A stretch of DNA of 64,000 nucleotides from JADLHS01 sp964539515 (GCA_964539515.1 CAZIJO010000001.1:44008-108007), one strand, 5' to 3'. Positions 44,791 to 54,823 are shown, counted from the first letter of the stretch. Translations and numbers: made by a program. Notes: generated from the letters alone by a model not told the origin.

Positions 44791-47724
44791 ATGAAACTCC
44801 CGCTCCTCCTGGCGCAGGCAGCGCAGCGCGGCCAAGCAAGACGGCGCGACGGGCGGCCGTCGGGTGCGCAGCCTTGCCTGGTGCTGGCGATCGTCAGCCT
44901 GGCCATCTCCGCGACGATGGGGCTGCCGGTGGCGGCCGGCGCGCGAACCGTGCGGTTGGAAAATGCGCACATCGCCGTCGAACTGCACGCAGACACCGGC
45001 GCGCTCAGGGCCATTCGAGATCGGGAACCGCAGGTCACATATTCCTTCCAGGGCATCCCGTTCACCATCCGTACCGATGCCGGAGCGTGGCGGCCAACGC
45101 AGGCGTCAGGCCGGGAGGGATCCGAGTCCTCCCAGGTTTTCACCTTCAATGGCGAAGGCTTTGACGCCCGGTTGCATTATCGGCTCGGCCCCGAAGACCG
45201 GTTCGTCGAAAAGTGGGTGGAGGTCCGGCATCGCGACGGCACCCCCTATTTTCTCGAGGCGTTGGTGCTGGAGGATGTTGTTCTCGGCCCCGAATTCCGG
45301 GAGTTGCATTTCCATGACGATCAGACCAAGTGGCATTGCCCGATCAATTTGTTTCTGCGCACGGATCGCGGCGGTTGCTTTGCCGGGCTTGAATATCCGT
45401 ATTGGCAAAAAGAACTGCGCGGCGCGCGGGGATTTCGACTCGGCTACGCGCCAAATTTCCCCGTGGCCGCCAACGAAGTGTTCACCAGTGAACGATTCTT
45501 TCTTGGCGTTTATCAATACGAGGGCATCTACCGTTACTCGCACGGGCCCTTTCCCGGCGATCTGAAACCGGCGCTGCTCACCTTCAACAACACCTCGGTG
45601 AGCCACTATCGCGACACCACGGACGTACTGCCCGAAGTGCTCGACTGGGGCGAGGTCTGGGCGATGCAAGCGTTCATGCGGGCCGTGCTGCCGCGGCATC
45701 CACTGCCCGAGGCGGGCTATTACACCTGGGTGAACTCGTGGTGGGCGTGGGCCTGGAATCAGAAATGGAGTTTGAACGAAGGCGTCATTGACCTGCTGGC
45801 CAAGCTGGGCATCCACGATGTGATGACCCAATCCATCTGGTTCGGTCACGGCCAGCACCCGATGCCCGTTCCCTACATCTCGCGCATGGATCCCTCGCAG
45901 CCCGTGAGTTTCGCCGCCACGCCCGCGATGGAATCACTCATCGCTTATGGAAAACGGCAAGGCGTCAACGTCACGAGTTTCTGTTGTCCGGGGATGTATT
46001 TTGACAACCGGCCCGATTGGCTTTCCCTGCGGCCCGATGGCCGCCCGGCCCGCTACAATGATTGGAGCCAGGTGAGTTGTCCCGCCCGCGACGATTACAC
46101 GGAGTTCATGCTCCAGTTGTATGACGAGCTTTTGACCAAATACGGCTGTCGCTGGTGGGGGTTCGATGGCCGGTGGCTGAGCTTCCGGGAGTTTCCGCAG
46201 GACGATGGTCAGCCGCTGGGCGACGACCCTTGTTGCGCCGGCAATCACGGCCATTTGCCGGGCGACAACACCTACCGCGAATGGCGGAACATCAACCGGC
46301 TGCTTTCGGAACTTCGGCGCCGCCATCCAGGCATCTGCCTGGAGAGCTATTATGGCTTGAAGCGGGGCGGTCCGTGGATGCTCCGCCCCTTGAACGCCAC
46401 CGAAAACTATTACGAGGAAAGCAGCAGCGACCAAATGCGCTTTCAGCTTTGGCACAATCACAACGACCGGTTTTTCCCGCCGGATCGCAACATGACCACT
46501 CTCTTTGCCCGCGACTCGGCGAGTTTTCAGAACGGTTTGATCAGCATGATTGCCGGCGGGCCGTACGGCCAGGTCGGCCCCGGACTGCACCAACTCGTCC
46601 ACCAGGAGAACCAGGCGTTCTTCGAAAAGTGGCGCGCTTGGGCCAGCCAAAACATCGAGTACTTGAACGTCCGGCGGGAACTGTTCCCCTGCCCGGGTTA
46701 CGGCCGCGTGGACGGCAGCGCCCACATCGTTAAAGACCGCGGCTTCCTGTTTCTCTTCCCCACCGGCCTCCAACCCAATTCCCACTCGCCCGCCAACGAT
46801 GAAGGCATCCAGGCCGCCGTGCGCCAGTTTCCCAAAGTGGTGCGGGCGGCCATCCGCCTCAATCACTGGCTGGGGTTGGAGAAGCAATCGGCGGCCGTCT
46901 TCAAAGTTGTGGAACTCTACCCGCGGGAAGGCCGCCTTCTGGGATCGTATCGCTACGACGCAACGCTGCTCTACGATATGCCGAAAGATTCGGCGGTCGT
47001 GCTGTCGCTCATGCCCGCTCCGCCGCGCGAGCGCAGCGCCGCCAGGGGCTTTGAACCAAAGGCCGGCGAGGTCCACGAAGTGGAGGCTTTTGCGGCCCGC
47101 GCCATGAGCCCTCGCAAGTTTCTGGCGCTCGATGATTCGGCGCGAGCAGCGGCGTTCTTGCAAAAGGCCGGCTTCGAAGTTGCCAAAGAAAACGTGAACC
47201 CGGTGGACGGCGTGGCGGCCAAGGAACTGGATTTTCCTGCGCTCGAACAAGCGGCGGATGCCGCCTGCGATTTGGGCGACATCCGGTTGCGCGCCCCCGC
47301 CACCATCGCCGCCTGGGTCTGGCGCAATGACCTCACTGACGACCGGCGGCTGTTCTCCCAATTGTCCGGCCCGATCGCGCAAGGCGGCGCCCTGCGCCTG
47401 GCAAACCGGCAATTGCAGGTCTGGGATGGCCGCCAGTGGCTGGTGTTGATTTCTGATGGCGTGGAAGCCGGGACCTGGCTGCACCTCGCCGTGGTTTTTT
47501 CCGCCGATGGCCGCGCGACTGGATTTCTGAACGGCCAACCCCAACAAACGGTTGCCTGCAGTTGCGATTACCGGGGAGTGCGGGCGGGCATCGGGGCGAA
47601 GTTCCTCGGCCAACACGGTGGTCAGTTCAGCGGCCAGTTGCGCGATTTCCAAATCCGCCGTGCGGCAATCACCGTGCAGGAACTCGATCAACTTCGGCGT
47701 CGCCCGCCGGCAAATCCACGCTAA
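44791..47724 (+). CDS. Secreted GH36-like (clan GH-D) glycosidase with C-terminal LamG-type module
   Basis: The product is 977 residues from ATG 44791. A signal peptide (about 30-50) is followed by a beta-sandwich (about 55-295) and a TIM-barrel-like domain (about 310-620), with YYTWVNSWWAWAWNQKWSLNEGV, GCRWWGFDGRWLSF (candidate nucleophile Asp at about 457) and CLESYYGLKRGGPW. The layout matches alpha-galactosidase-like enzymes of clan GH-D, but the subfamily cannot be given. The C-terminal 140 residues (TIAAWVWRNDLTDDRRLFSQLSG...) are a concanavalin/LamG-type module for sugar binding. The frame is open from 44728, overlapping the previous gene, but the signal peptide favours 44791. Confidence 0.8.
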   Translation: MKLPLLLAQAAQRGQARRRDGRPSGAQPCLVLAIVSLAISATMGLPVAAGARTVRLENAHIAVELHADTGALRAIRDREPQVTYSFQGIPFTIRTDAGAWRPTQASGREGSESSQVFTFNGEGFDARLHYRLGPEDRFVEKWVEVRHRDGTPYFLEALVLEDVVLGPEFRELHFHDDQTKWHCPINLFLRTDRGGCFAGLEYPYWQKELRGARGFRLGYAPNFPVAANEVFTSERFFLGVYQYEGIYRYSHGPFPGDLKPALLTFNNTSVSHYRDTTDVLPEVLDWGEVWAMQAFMRAVLPRHPLPEAGYYTWVNSWWAWAWNQKWSLNEGVIDLLAKLGIHDVMTQSIWFGHGQHPMPVPYISRMDPSQPVSFAATPAMESLIAYGKRQGVNVTSFCCPGMYFDNRPDWLSLRPDGRPARYNDWSQVSCPARDDYTEFMLQLYDELLTKYGCRWWGFDGRWLSFREFPQDDGQPLGDDPCCAGNHGHLPGDNTYREWRNINRLLSELRRRHPGICLESYYGLKRGGPWMLRPLNATENYYEESSSDQMRFQLWHNHNDRFFPPDRNMTTLFARDSASFQNGLISMIAGGPYGQVGPGLHQLVHQENQAFFEKWRAWASQNIEYLNVRRELFPCPGYGRVDGSAHIVKDRGFLFLFPTGLQPNSHSPANDEGIQAAVRQFPKVVRAAIRLNHWLGLEKQSAAVFKVVELYPREGRLLGSYRYDATLLYDMPKDSAVVLSLMPAPPRERSAARGFEPKAGEVHEVEAFAARAMSPRKFLALDDSARAAAFLQKAGFEVAKENVNPVDGVAAKELDFPALEQAADAACDLGDIRLRAPATIAAWVWRNDLTDDRRLFSQLSGPIAQGGALRLANRQLQVWDGRQWLVLISDGVEAGTWLHLAVVFSADGRATGFLNGQPQQTVACSCDYRGVRAGIGAKFLGQHGGQFSGQLRDFQIRRAAITVQELDQLRRRPPANPR

Positions 47725-47899
47725 AGGAGACTTCGTCGGTGGAGCGTCGGCGGTTGCCCGCGGCGCGGCCATGAGCATGTTACGAACCGGTAAATAATGA
47801 TAATGTGGAGGGCAACATGGACTTGTCCCAGGTCGAACAACAATTCAGGATCAGACAAAAACCTCCAAGCGAGGACCGTCAGGCCGCCCCACGTAGTTC

Positions 47900-48118
47900 G
47901 ATGGCAAACCCAATGGCGGACAGTTCACCGCGACGGTCTATCCCGGCCCGCGCGGGCACTTCGTCTTCAACGCGGCGACGTGCTGGTGGGAGGACGGCTT
48001 GAGCGCGCCGCCCGGCTACGTGCGCCCGTCGGCCTCCAGCAAACCTCGAGGCCCGGATGCCCGCGCCCAGCAAATCACGCGAAACGTGCTGGGGCGGATG
48101 ATTGGATCGCACGAGTAA
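47900..48118 (+). pseudogene. C-terminal remnant of an exported hydrolase-like protein
   Basis: From 47900 a frame reads DGKPNGGQFTATVYPGPRGH, then FVFNAATCWWEDGLSAPPGYVRPS, and ends GPDARAQQITRNVLGRMIGSHE at a TAA (48116-48118). There is no start codon and an in-frame TAG lies just upstream (47893-47895). The text looks like the true C-terminal end of a protein whose front has been lost. I cannot name the family with certainty. The 413-base gap between the GH36-like gene and the next gene is therefore probably a deletion scar. Confidence 0.5.
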
Positions 48119-48137
48119 CATCATCTGACGAACGATT

Positions 48138-50417
48138 ATGCACGATAAGATTGTCCAAATTTTTTCTCAATTCACCGCAAGGTCAGTGGGCCGATACTCC
48201 CTCATCGCGGTTCGGTCGTCGGCCTGCTCGGTCCTCCTGATGCTGTCCGGTTTGGACGTGATGTCGGCCGCCGGCGCCGACTCGTCTTGGCGCATCGTCG
48301 CCCGGGCTGACAACAATGTCGTCCGTGTGCTGCGCGATGCCGGGGCCAGTATCGAATGCTTCGACGATGCCGCGACCGCCGTCGCGCAGTCACCGGCGGG
48401 CGCTGGCGTGCTGGTGTTGGCGGATCACTATCCGCAGCAGACCACCCGCCTGGATCCGGAGTTGTTTGAACAGGCCCGCGACAAGAAACTCCGGCTCTAC
48501 GTGGAATACCCGTCGTTTGTTCCGGCGCTGAAACTCGGTGCACCGCAGCCTCTGAAGACCGGCCATTGGGGCAATATCCTGGAGCGCACCGTGGTGGTCA
48601 GCGACGCCTTTGGCGACGCGCTGAAGAAAATGCGCATCCTGATGATCCACGACTGCCACTACCTGCCGGTTGAGGCCAGCCAGCCGCATCTCGTGGTCGC
48701 CCGGGTCGCCGGCTACGACGACGCGCTGTACGGGCTCCCGAAAACCAATGTCCACCCGATTCTTTTCGAACCTCCCGCTGGCGGAGTGTTGGTGGCGACC
48801 ACGAAACTCAGCCAGTTTGTGACGGCGCGCTATGCACCGTTGGACGCCTGGGAACCGGTGTGGCGGATGATCCTGCACTGGGTGCAACCGGACGCCGAGG
48901 TTCCGACGTTGCGCTGGACTCCAACCGTGCAGCCTTCGTTCACCCGGGATGCCGAGTTGCCGGTCGATGTCGAACGCCAGGCCCTCCAGCGCGGGGCCGC
49001 GTGGTATCGCAAGTCCGGTCTGCTGGTCCATCCGTCGTGGCAGGCACGTTACGATCGACCCTCCAATCAGGGGCCGCCCACTGCGGACTGGCCCGATGGA
49101 CATCGCGCGGGACCGGCGGCGACCCGGGACGCCGCGGCGGGTGATGGCAGTCTCGGTTTGCTGGAGGGATTTCGTTCGAAGATCTATTACGACGGATCGC
49201 AGTCGGTCTTGTGGTGGCGTCGGGCGGACAATGTCGGTGAATCGGCCGGCGCGCTGGCGCTGGCGGGCTCCGTGTTGCAGCAGCCCGAATTCAGCCGCAT
49301 CGGATCAAATCTCGCCGACTGGCTGACGGGCCAATCCTTGCTCTACAACGGTCCCTTCGCCGATCCGAACCATCCGGCCTTCGGTCTGGCAGGCTGGAAT
49401 GATGTGCCGCGTTACTTCGGCGGTGCGCATGGGTATCACCAGTTGTGGGGCGATGACAATGCGCGAGCCTGGCTCGGCCTGCTTCGCACCGCAGCAGCAC
49501 TGCGCACCGATCGCTTCGACGAACGATTGGCGCAGCAGCTTCTCGCGATGACCCGGCTGACCGGGCGCAAGGGCTTCGCCCCACCGCACCTGGATTTGCC
49601 GTCACTGGCCAGTGGCGGATGGGAACGACACTTTAAAGGATCATCCGAAGACCTGTCGCCGCACTACCAGGCCTACGTGCAGGCATGTCTGCTCTGGGGG
49701 GCGAAGGTCACTGGATTTCCGCTCCTCCGGGAGCGCGCCACCAAGGGCATCCGGCGAATGATGGAGGTCTATCCGCAAGGCTGGTCGGCGACCAATGATC
49801 AGTTCAACCAGGAGCGGGCTCGCATGCTGCTGGCTTTGGCCTGGCTGGTCCGGCTGGACGATACGCCGGAACATCGGACATGGCTGCGGCGCGTGGCGAC
49901 CGATCTCACGGGCGACCTGGACGCTTCCGGCGCCATTCTCACCAAGATTAAACAGGGACCGGCCAGCAACGAAGCTTATGGCACGGCGGAGACCACGCTG
50001 GTGCAAGCCAATGGCGATCCGAACACGGACCTGCTCTACACCGTGAACTTTGCCCTCGTCGGCCTGCACGAAGCCGTCGCGGCCACCGGCGAGGCCCTCT
50101 ATCGCGACGCCGCCGACAAGATTGTGCGGTTTCTTTGCCGGGTGCAGGTGAAGAGCGACGCCCAACCTCAGCTCGATGGCGGATGGTTTCGCGGTTTCGA
50201 TTATCGCCGCTGGGAATACTGGGGCAGCGATGCCGACGTTGGCTGGAGTCTCTACTCCATGGAGACGGGTTGGATTTCGGGCGAGATACTCTCCGTGCTC
50301 GCGTTGCGACAGATGAAGACCTCGCTCTGGGACCTGACCGTGACCAGCACGATTCCGCGGCACTTTGAAGTCTGGCGCGAGCGAATGTTGCCGGACGAGG
50401 TGCCCGCTGCCAAATAA
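48138..50417 (+). CDS. Exported protein with ThuA-like N-region and alpha/alpha-barrel
   Basis: The product is 759 residues with a signal peptide (about 22-47). Residues about 50-270 have alternating beta/alpha composition with GVLVLADHYPQQT and RILMIHDCHYLPVE, which may be a ThuA/glutamine-amidotransferase-like fold. Residues about 290-735 form helical repeats rich in Trp, Tyr and Gly (GAAWYRKSGLLVHPSW, SVLWWRRADNVGESA, ARAWLGLLRTAAALR, QFNQERARMLLALAWLVR), as in six-hairpin glycosidases. A catalytic residue cannot be named. The locus context suggests sugar processing outside the cell. Confidence 0.7.
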   Translation: MHDKIVQIFSQFTARSVGRYSLIAVRSSACSVLLMLSGLDVMSAAGADSSWRIVARADNNVVRVLRDAGASIECFDDAATAVAQSPAGAGVLVLADHYPQQTTRLDPELFEQARDKKLRLYVEYPSFVPALKLGAPQPLKTGHWGNILERTVVVSDAFGDALKKMRILMIHDCHYLPVEASQPHLVVARVAGYDDALYGLPKTNVHPILFEPPAGGVLVATTKLSQFVTARYAPLDAWEPVWRMILHWVQPDAEVPTLRWTPTVQPSFTRDAELPVDVERQALQRGAAWYRKSGLLVHPSWQARYDRPSNQGPPTADWPDGHRAGPAATRDAAAGDGSLGLLEGFRSKIYYDGSQSVLWWRRADNVGESAGALALAGSVLQQPEFSRIGSNLADWLTGQSLLYNGPFADPNHPAFGLAGWNDVPRYFGGAHGYHQLWGDDNARAWLGLLRTAAALRTDRFDERLAQQLLAMTRLTGRKGFAPPHLDLPSLASGGWERHFKGSSEDLSPHYQAYVQACLLWGAKVTGFPLLRERATKGIRRMMEVYPQGWSATNDQFNQERARMLLALAWLVRLDDTPEHRTWLRRVATDLTGDLDASGAILTKIKQGPASNEAYGTAETTLVQANGDPNTDLLYTVNFALVGLHEAVAATGEALYRDAADKIVRFLCRVQVKSDAQPQLDGGWFRGFDYRRWEYWGSDADVGWSLYSMETGWISGEILSVLALRQMKTSLWDLTVTSTIPRHFEVWRERMLPDEVPAAK

Positions 50418-50674
50418 TCTGCCATTACAGTTTATGCTGCCTTCAGTCCCAGCCTCTGCCCGCGGTTCGGTTGCGGACCGAATTAAGCAGGGTTCAAGTG
50501 CGCCTTGGCGTGGTTAGGCGCGCAACCCCGTTCAGGGTTCCCGCTATTACTGCCGCGACCTGGAATTGATTTGTGGTAACTGAAATGGCGCGGCACACTC
50601 AGGCTTGACGCGAGCGGATGCTGCGGATGCAGGCTCGATGCAAGCGGCGCGCGGAGCGTCAGCCCAACCATGGA

Positions 50675-52360
50675 ATGACTATGCGCAACCTCTGGAATAA
50701 TCCTCCTTTTCTGACCTCGCCGAAACTGGCGGTCGCAGCCGCCTTGGCCATGCTGACTTTGCTTCCCGCCGCAACTGGCGCGGACCAGCCCAAGCCAGCT
50801 GCGGCGCAACCCACCGACGCAAGCCAGGAATCTTTTGTCGGCCTCCAGCCGGGGCTGGGCAGTCTGCCGTTGCTCGGCCGGGGTCGCACCCGGTCGATCT
50901 CCGCTGAGAATCCGACGGGCGAGAAGGGGAAGGGCGGCATGGCGATTCCCAATCCGACCGAGCCCAAGCCTGCGGCGAGCGCCCGGGCCGCCGACGACCT
51001 CGGGCAGGATTGGAAAGTCCGGCCGTTCATTCGGGTGAACGCCCGGGAGACCGCGGTCCTCATGGATGTGACCGGCTCCGGGATCATCCAGCACATCTGG
51101 CTGGTCGAGGGCCTCAATCGCGGCCTGGTCATCCGGTTCTATTGGGACGGTGAGGATACGCCGTCGGTGGAGGCGCCCGCCCCGGACTTCTTCGCGGTGG
51201 GTCACGGCCGGTTCGCGCCGGTGAACTCCCTGCCGGTCGTGGTCAATCCCGCGAACGCCCTGAATTGTTTCTGGCCCATGCCGTTTCGGACACGCGCCCG
51301 GATCACCCTGTCCAATGAAACCGACAAGGATGTTGAGTTGGTGGCCTACCAGATCACCTACGTGGAGACCGAGGTGCCCGCCAATGCCGGGACGTTCCAC
51401 GCCCAGTATCGCCGGTCGCCCACGGCCGATCGGAATCCCTACACCATCCTCGACGGCGTGAAAGGCCAGGGACGGTACGTCGGGACCTTCCTCGCCTGGA
51501 CGCAAATGGAGAAAGGCTGGTTCGGCGAAGGCGAGATAAAGTTTTACATGGACGGCGATGAGCGGTTTCCGACGATCTGTGGCACGGGCACCGAGGATTA
51601 CTTCCTTGGCAGCTACGGCTTCCCCAAGCCCTTCACGACGGCTTACTCGGGGACCGTGCTGCCCACTTCCGACGGCGACGCACCGCCCAACTTCTGGAGC
51701 CTTTACCGTTGGCACATTCAGGACCCGATCAATTTTGCGCAGGACTTGCGTGTCACCATTCAGGCGTTGGGCTGGGGCCCGAACGGCAAATACAAGAAGC
51801 TCGCCGACGACATCGCCTCGGTCGCCTATTGGTACCAGGCCGAGCCGCATGCGCCGTTTCCGAAACTCCCGTCGCTCGCCGAGCGGCTGCGCGAGGCCAA
51901 ACGTCCGCCGCTCAAGCTTCCGGGCGCCATCGAATGCGAGTCGCTGGCGATCGTTGATCGGAGTCCGGGAATCACCGCGGAGGCGCAGGACCTGACCGCC
52001 TTCGGTAACGGTTGGAGCGGTGATGCCCAGTTATTCGTCCGGGCGCAGAATGTCGGTGACTTTGTGGAACTCGCGATCCCGGCGCCGGAGGCGGGCGCGA
52101 GGAAAATCGTGCTCCATGCCACGCGGGCTGTGGATTATGGAAACCTCCGGTTCACGGTGAACGGGAAAAATGCCAGCGTGAAATTCGACGGTTACGCGGC
52201 GCAGCCCGTGCCCACGGGACCGATCAACCTCGGGGTCCATGAGGCGAAGGAGGGAAAATTCATCCTGCGGATCGAGGTGGTGGGGACGAATCCCGCCGCG
52301 ACCGGCGCGAAATACTTTTTCGGCCTCGACGCGGTAGTCCTGCTTGAAGGCAATTTGTAG
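50675..52360 (+). CDS. DUF2961 (GH172) glycosidase, secreted
   Basis: The product is 561 residues from ATG 50675 (ATG 50681 is an alternative; the frame is open from 50618). A signal peptide (about 15-38) precedes the DUF2961 domain (about 100-400): VLMDVTGSGIIQHIWLVE, VIRFYWDGEDTPSVEAP, VNSLPVVVNPANALNCFWPMPF, ERFPTICGTGTEDYFLGSYGFP. DUF2961 is now classed as GH172, with enzymes acting on alpha-fructosyl or arabinofuranosyl linkages. The last 150 residues (VECES-like start, DAQLFVRAQNVGDFVEL) form a beta-sandwich module. The exact substrate is unknown. It closes the plus-strand glycan locus. Confidence 0.88.
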   Translation: MTMRNLWNNPPFLTSPKLAVAAALAMLTLLPAATGADQPKPAAAQPTDASQESFVGLQPGLGSLPLLGRGRTRSISAENPTGEKGKGGMAIPNPTEPKPAASARAADDLGQDWKVRPFIRVNARETAVLMDVTGSGIIQHIWLVEGLNRGLVIRFYWDGEDTPSVEAPAPDFFAVGHGRFAPVNSLPVVVNPANALNCFWPMPFRTRARITLSNETDKDVELVAYQITYVETEVPANAGTFHAQYRRSPTADRNPYTILDGVKGQGRYVGTFLAWTQMEKGWFGEGEIKFYMDGDERFPTICGTGTEDYFLGSYGFPKPFTTAYSGTVLPTSDGDAPPNFWSLYRWHIQDPINFAQDLRVTIQALGWGPNGKYKKLADDIASVAYWYQAEPHAPFPKLPSLAERLREAKRPPLKLPGAIECESLAIVDRSPGITAEAQDLTAFGNGWSGDAQLFVRAQNVGDFVELAIPAPEAGARKIVLHATRAVDYGNLRFTVNGKNASVKFDGYAAQPVPTGPINLGVHEAKEGKFILRIEVVGTNPAATGAKYFFGLDAVVLLEGNL

Positions 52361-52436
52361 CCTCGGGCCGCTGGACTGACGTAGGGGGGCGTGCTTCTCG
52401 CCGCCCGGAATGGTGAACCTAAACTTTGAGAGGCTC

Positions 52437-52521
52437 TTCAAAACTGTAGCAGCGAACGTCAGTTCGCTCTAATTATCCAGAAGTATGAGCCGACATACGT
52501 CGGCTGCTACGGAGTTTTGAA
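52437..52521. repeat. MITE-like inverted-repeat element A (85 bp)
   Basis: Ends TTCAAAACTGTAGCAGC (52437-52453) and GCTGCTACGGAGTTTTGAA (52503-52521) pair with one 2-base bulge. Inside, two 7-bp hairpins (AGCGAAC-GTCA-GTTCGCT and AGCCGAC-ATAC-GTCGGCT) stand in mirror order. No coding capacity. It lies between the convergent DUF2961 gene and the beta-helix gene, a common place for REP/MITE repeats. Confidence 0.75.
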
Positions 52522-52706
52522 CCCGAACCCCGAAGTAGTGGCGGGTCTCCCGGCCTGCCTTCCGTGGCTTCCAGCCCGGCAGGAAAAGCTGCACCGGGCA
52601 AAGGTGACGCGGGAATCTGGACCGGCGCATTCACATCGACGCCTCATCCGGGCAGGCAAGGATGCCCGCCGCTACCTTTCTCTGCTCACCGGTATCTGCT
52701 GAATGG

Positions 52707-54164
52707 TCACTGTACCCCGACGCGATAGAAGTAAGGCCCGGCATTGGTCGCGCTTGGGTCGGTGAAACTCTTTACACCGGCAACTCCCACAATGTTCGTG
52801 GCGATGGTTTGAAATGGCGAAGCAAGACCCAGATTGGTTGCGCGCTCCAGCCAGTAGTTGCGCGTGGAAACACTTTGCCATGTCACTTCAGCCCCTGTCG
52901 GACTGTTCGTAGCGTTGACCATTCTCAAACTGGAAAGTGAGTTGGTAGGATTCGTATCGGAACGCCACTCGCCATAGTTATTCATGCCATCGCCATCGGC
53001 ATCGGTGAAATCTGCTGAGCCATCCGTTGGCAAGCCGTTCTGTTGCGCCCAGGCATACGAGAGGATCGAAGCAGGCGCTTGAAATTCATAAGCGCCGATG
53101 TCCACCGTACCACCAGCGATTCGCGGGTTGCCGTCCAGATCAGGTCCGGCGGGCGCGGAGGTGTTGAGACCAGAGTTGATACAGGGAGAACTGGCCTGGA
53201 GTCGGAAGTTACCACCAATTTGATCGATGAAGATAGGCTCGTTAGTGAAGTTGTTTGGGCCAGTGGGAAGCGGCTTTGTGCATGAGTAACTCAAGCTGCT
53301 ATAGATGTGATTGGGTCCATTCGGAGCGGAATTATTATAAGCAATGCAGTTTTTGAGTGTGGACTCATACACACCGCCACCTTCATAAACCGCCGTGTTG
53401 CTTGCGATGGTACAATTGTAGAACGTGCCTACTCCACCGCCAGCCAAACGACCTGAGGAATTGTAGGCAACAAGGCAATTGTTCAGCACCCCGCCCGCTC
53501 CACCGCTGGCCTGACCAGCCGAATTGTGAGTCACAATGCAATTGTTCAAAGTGCTTTCCGATGCACCCCCACCGTAACTTCCAGCTACATTATAAGCCAA
53601 AACACAGTCATTAAGTGTGCCTGAATACACCCCGCCGCCGCCGCCTGAAGCTGAGTTGTGCACTGATATGCAGTTGGAAACCGCCGCCGCCGATTCACAC
53701 CACACCCCACCGCCGTTTCGTTCACGATAGAAATCTCCAACATTGCGCGTAGCTCCATTGGTAAGTGTGAACCCGTCAAGCAAGGCGCCGTTGGTCACAT
53801 AGACACAGCGAACCGCTCCGTCACCATTTGTTGTAACCGGTACTTGGTACCCTTCAATGAATGTGAATTGTGGACCATTGACACTCTGAATCTGCACTGG
53901 TTTGTCAACGACCACGCGGTTGGTCATTGTCCCGAACACTGCACGTCCACCGGTTCGGTAGAGGCCATTGGTCACTAAAACAACATCTCCTGAGACGGCA
54001 GCATCGATCGCGACCTGAATGTTCGTCGAGGCTGTACCCCAGGTCGTGTAAGGCGGCGTTGGGTTTGGGCTGTTCAAGTCCACATAACGCGTGGTGGCGG
54101 CAAAGGCGGTCTGAGAAACCAAGGCAAGGACCACCGGAACGAGGTTAGGAGTGAGTGCTTTCAT
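52707..54164 (-). CDS. Secreted right-handed beta-helix protein
   Basis: The product is 485 residues from ATG 54164. The signal peptide is about residues 1-22 (VPVVLALVSQTAFA). Residues about 25-370 are a parallel beta-helix with rungs such as NGGGVWCESAAAVSNCISVHNSASGGGGGVYSGTLNDCVLAYN, of the polymorphic-outer-membrane/pectate-lyase type. A further part (about 370-480) has a Ca-site-like DADGDGMNNYGEW and a C-terminal module (YWLERATNLGLASPFQTI) like that of the SBBP protein. It is probably a cell-surface or extracellular glycan-binding protein. GC is lower than the flanks. Confidence 0.87.
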   Translation of the reverse strand: MKALTPNLVPVVLALVSQTAFAATTRYVDLNSPNPTPPYTTWGTASTNIQVAIDAAVSGDVVLVTNGLYRTGGRAVFGTMTNRVVVDKPVQIQSVNGPQFTFIEGYQVPVTTNGDGAVRCVYVTNGALLDGFTLTNGATRNVGDFYRERNGGGVWCESAAAVSNCISVHNSASGGGGGVYSGTLNDCVLAYNVAGSYGGGASESTLNNCIVTHNSAGQASGGAGGVLNNCLVAYNSSGRLAGGGVGTFYNCTIASNTAVYEGGGVYESTLKNCIAYNNSAPNGPNHIYSSLSYSCTKPLPTGPNNFTNEPIFIDQIGGNFRLQASSPCINSGLNTSAPAGPDLDGNPRIAGGTVDIGAYEFQAPASILSYAWAQQNGLPTDGSADFTDADGDGMNNYGEWRSDTNPTNSLSSLRMVNATNSPTGAEVTWQSVSTRNYWLERATNLGLASPFQTIATNIVGVAGVKSFTDPSATNAGPYFYRVGVQ

Positions 54165-54717
54165 GCCCGGTGACCTTGTAAACCTGCCCTTTTCTAACAC
54201 CCACTCCATTAAGCTTCAAGGGAGGATTTGCGAAATCTTGGCCCGGTATCCTGACGCACCGGCATCCATGCGTCGTTGTCCCCTCGTTTCAGTGCGCGGG
54301 CTGGATCGGTTCGTCAGCCCTTTCTTGTCTGCCGTCGTCCGGACGCGGAACGCGAGGGTGCGTTCGGCAACGCCCGCAGACTTCGCTTCGAGCTCCAGCT
54401 CGCCTGTGGTTTGGCCGCGCCGAAGCTCCATGCGGAGACAGGAGGCGGGCGTACTCCGGGAATGTTCATGGTTCAATTAGTACTTTTCCCCAGAAGCTCG
54501 TCGCCCCGGAGCCACGCGATGGCCGGTTGCCAGCGCAAGGGCTCGGGCCGAGGCGAGCGCATCGGTGATCTTCTGGCGGATAACCTGACGAAGTTCTCTT
54601 TCCATAAGAGACAATTTGACCGGATAGTGTCTTTATTAAAGGAATGAAATGGCAGGTGGAGCCGGGCTTGCATTCCGAAGACTTCCACCTGCATTCCGCC
54701 AGCATATCTCATTTTGC
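54165..54717 (+). other. Gene-free stretch between beta-helix and pair-3 genes
   Basis: No convincing gene in 553 bases. A 9-bp inverted repeat, GCAGGTGGA (54652-54660) and TCCACCTGC (54684-54692), lies just before element B. A Ser/Arg-rich minus-strand frame at 54216-54476 has no supporting motif. Confidence 0.4.
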
Positions 54718-54823
54718 GGAGCGCGGCTGTGTGCGAAGCACCAGCCGCAGCGCGTAAATGCGCGGAACCGCTTGGGGTTGTAGGGTCGTGCTGCGGCTGG
54801 TCGGGACGACACAGCCGCGCTCC
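54718..54823. repeat. MITE-like inverted-repeat element B (106 bp)
   Basis: Left half: GGAGCGCGGCTGTGT (54718-54732), 7-base spacer, ACCAGCCGCAGC (54740-54751). Right half (54790-54823) is its reverse complement with the same 15- and 12-base blocks but a different 7-base spacer. This two-block symmetry is that of a folded REPIN/MITE. It lies in the leader of the pair-3 DUF1553 gene, 73 bases before its GTG start. Confidence 0.8.

Noticed and set aside
50601..50647. Imperfect 17-bp direct repeat (AGGCTTGACGCGAGCGG / AGGCTCGATGCAAGCGG) before the DUF2961 gene
   Set aside because: Fourteen of 17 bases match, which is weak in GC-rich DNA, and no function can be supported.
54216..54476. Minus-strand 86-codon frame
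   Set aside because: Arg/Ser/Thr-rich with no recognisable domain and no start context; not enough support for a gene.
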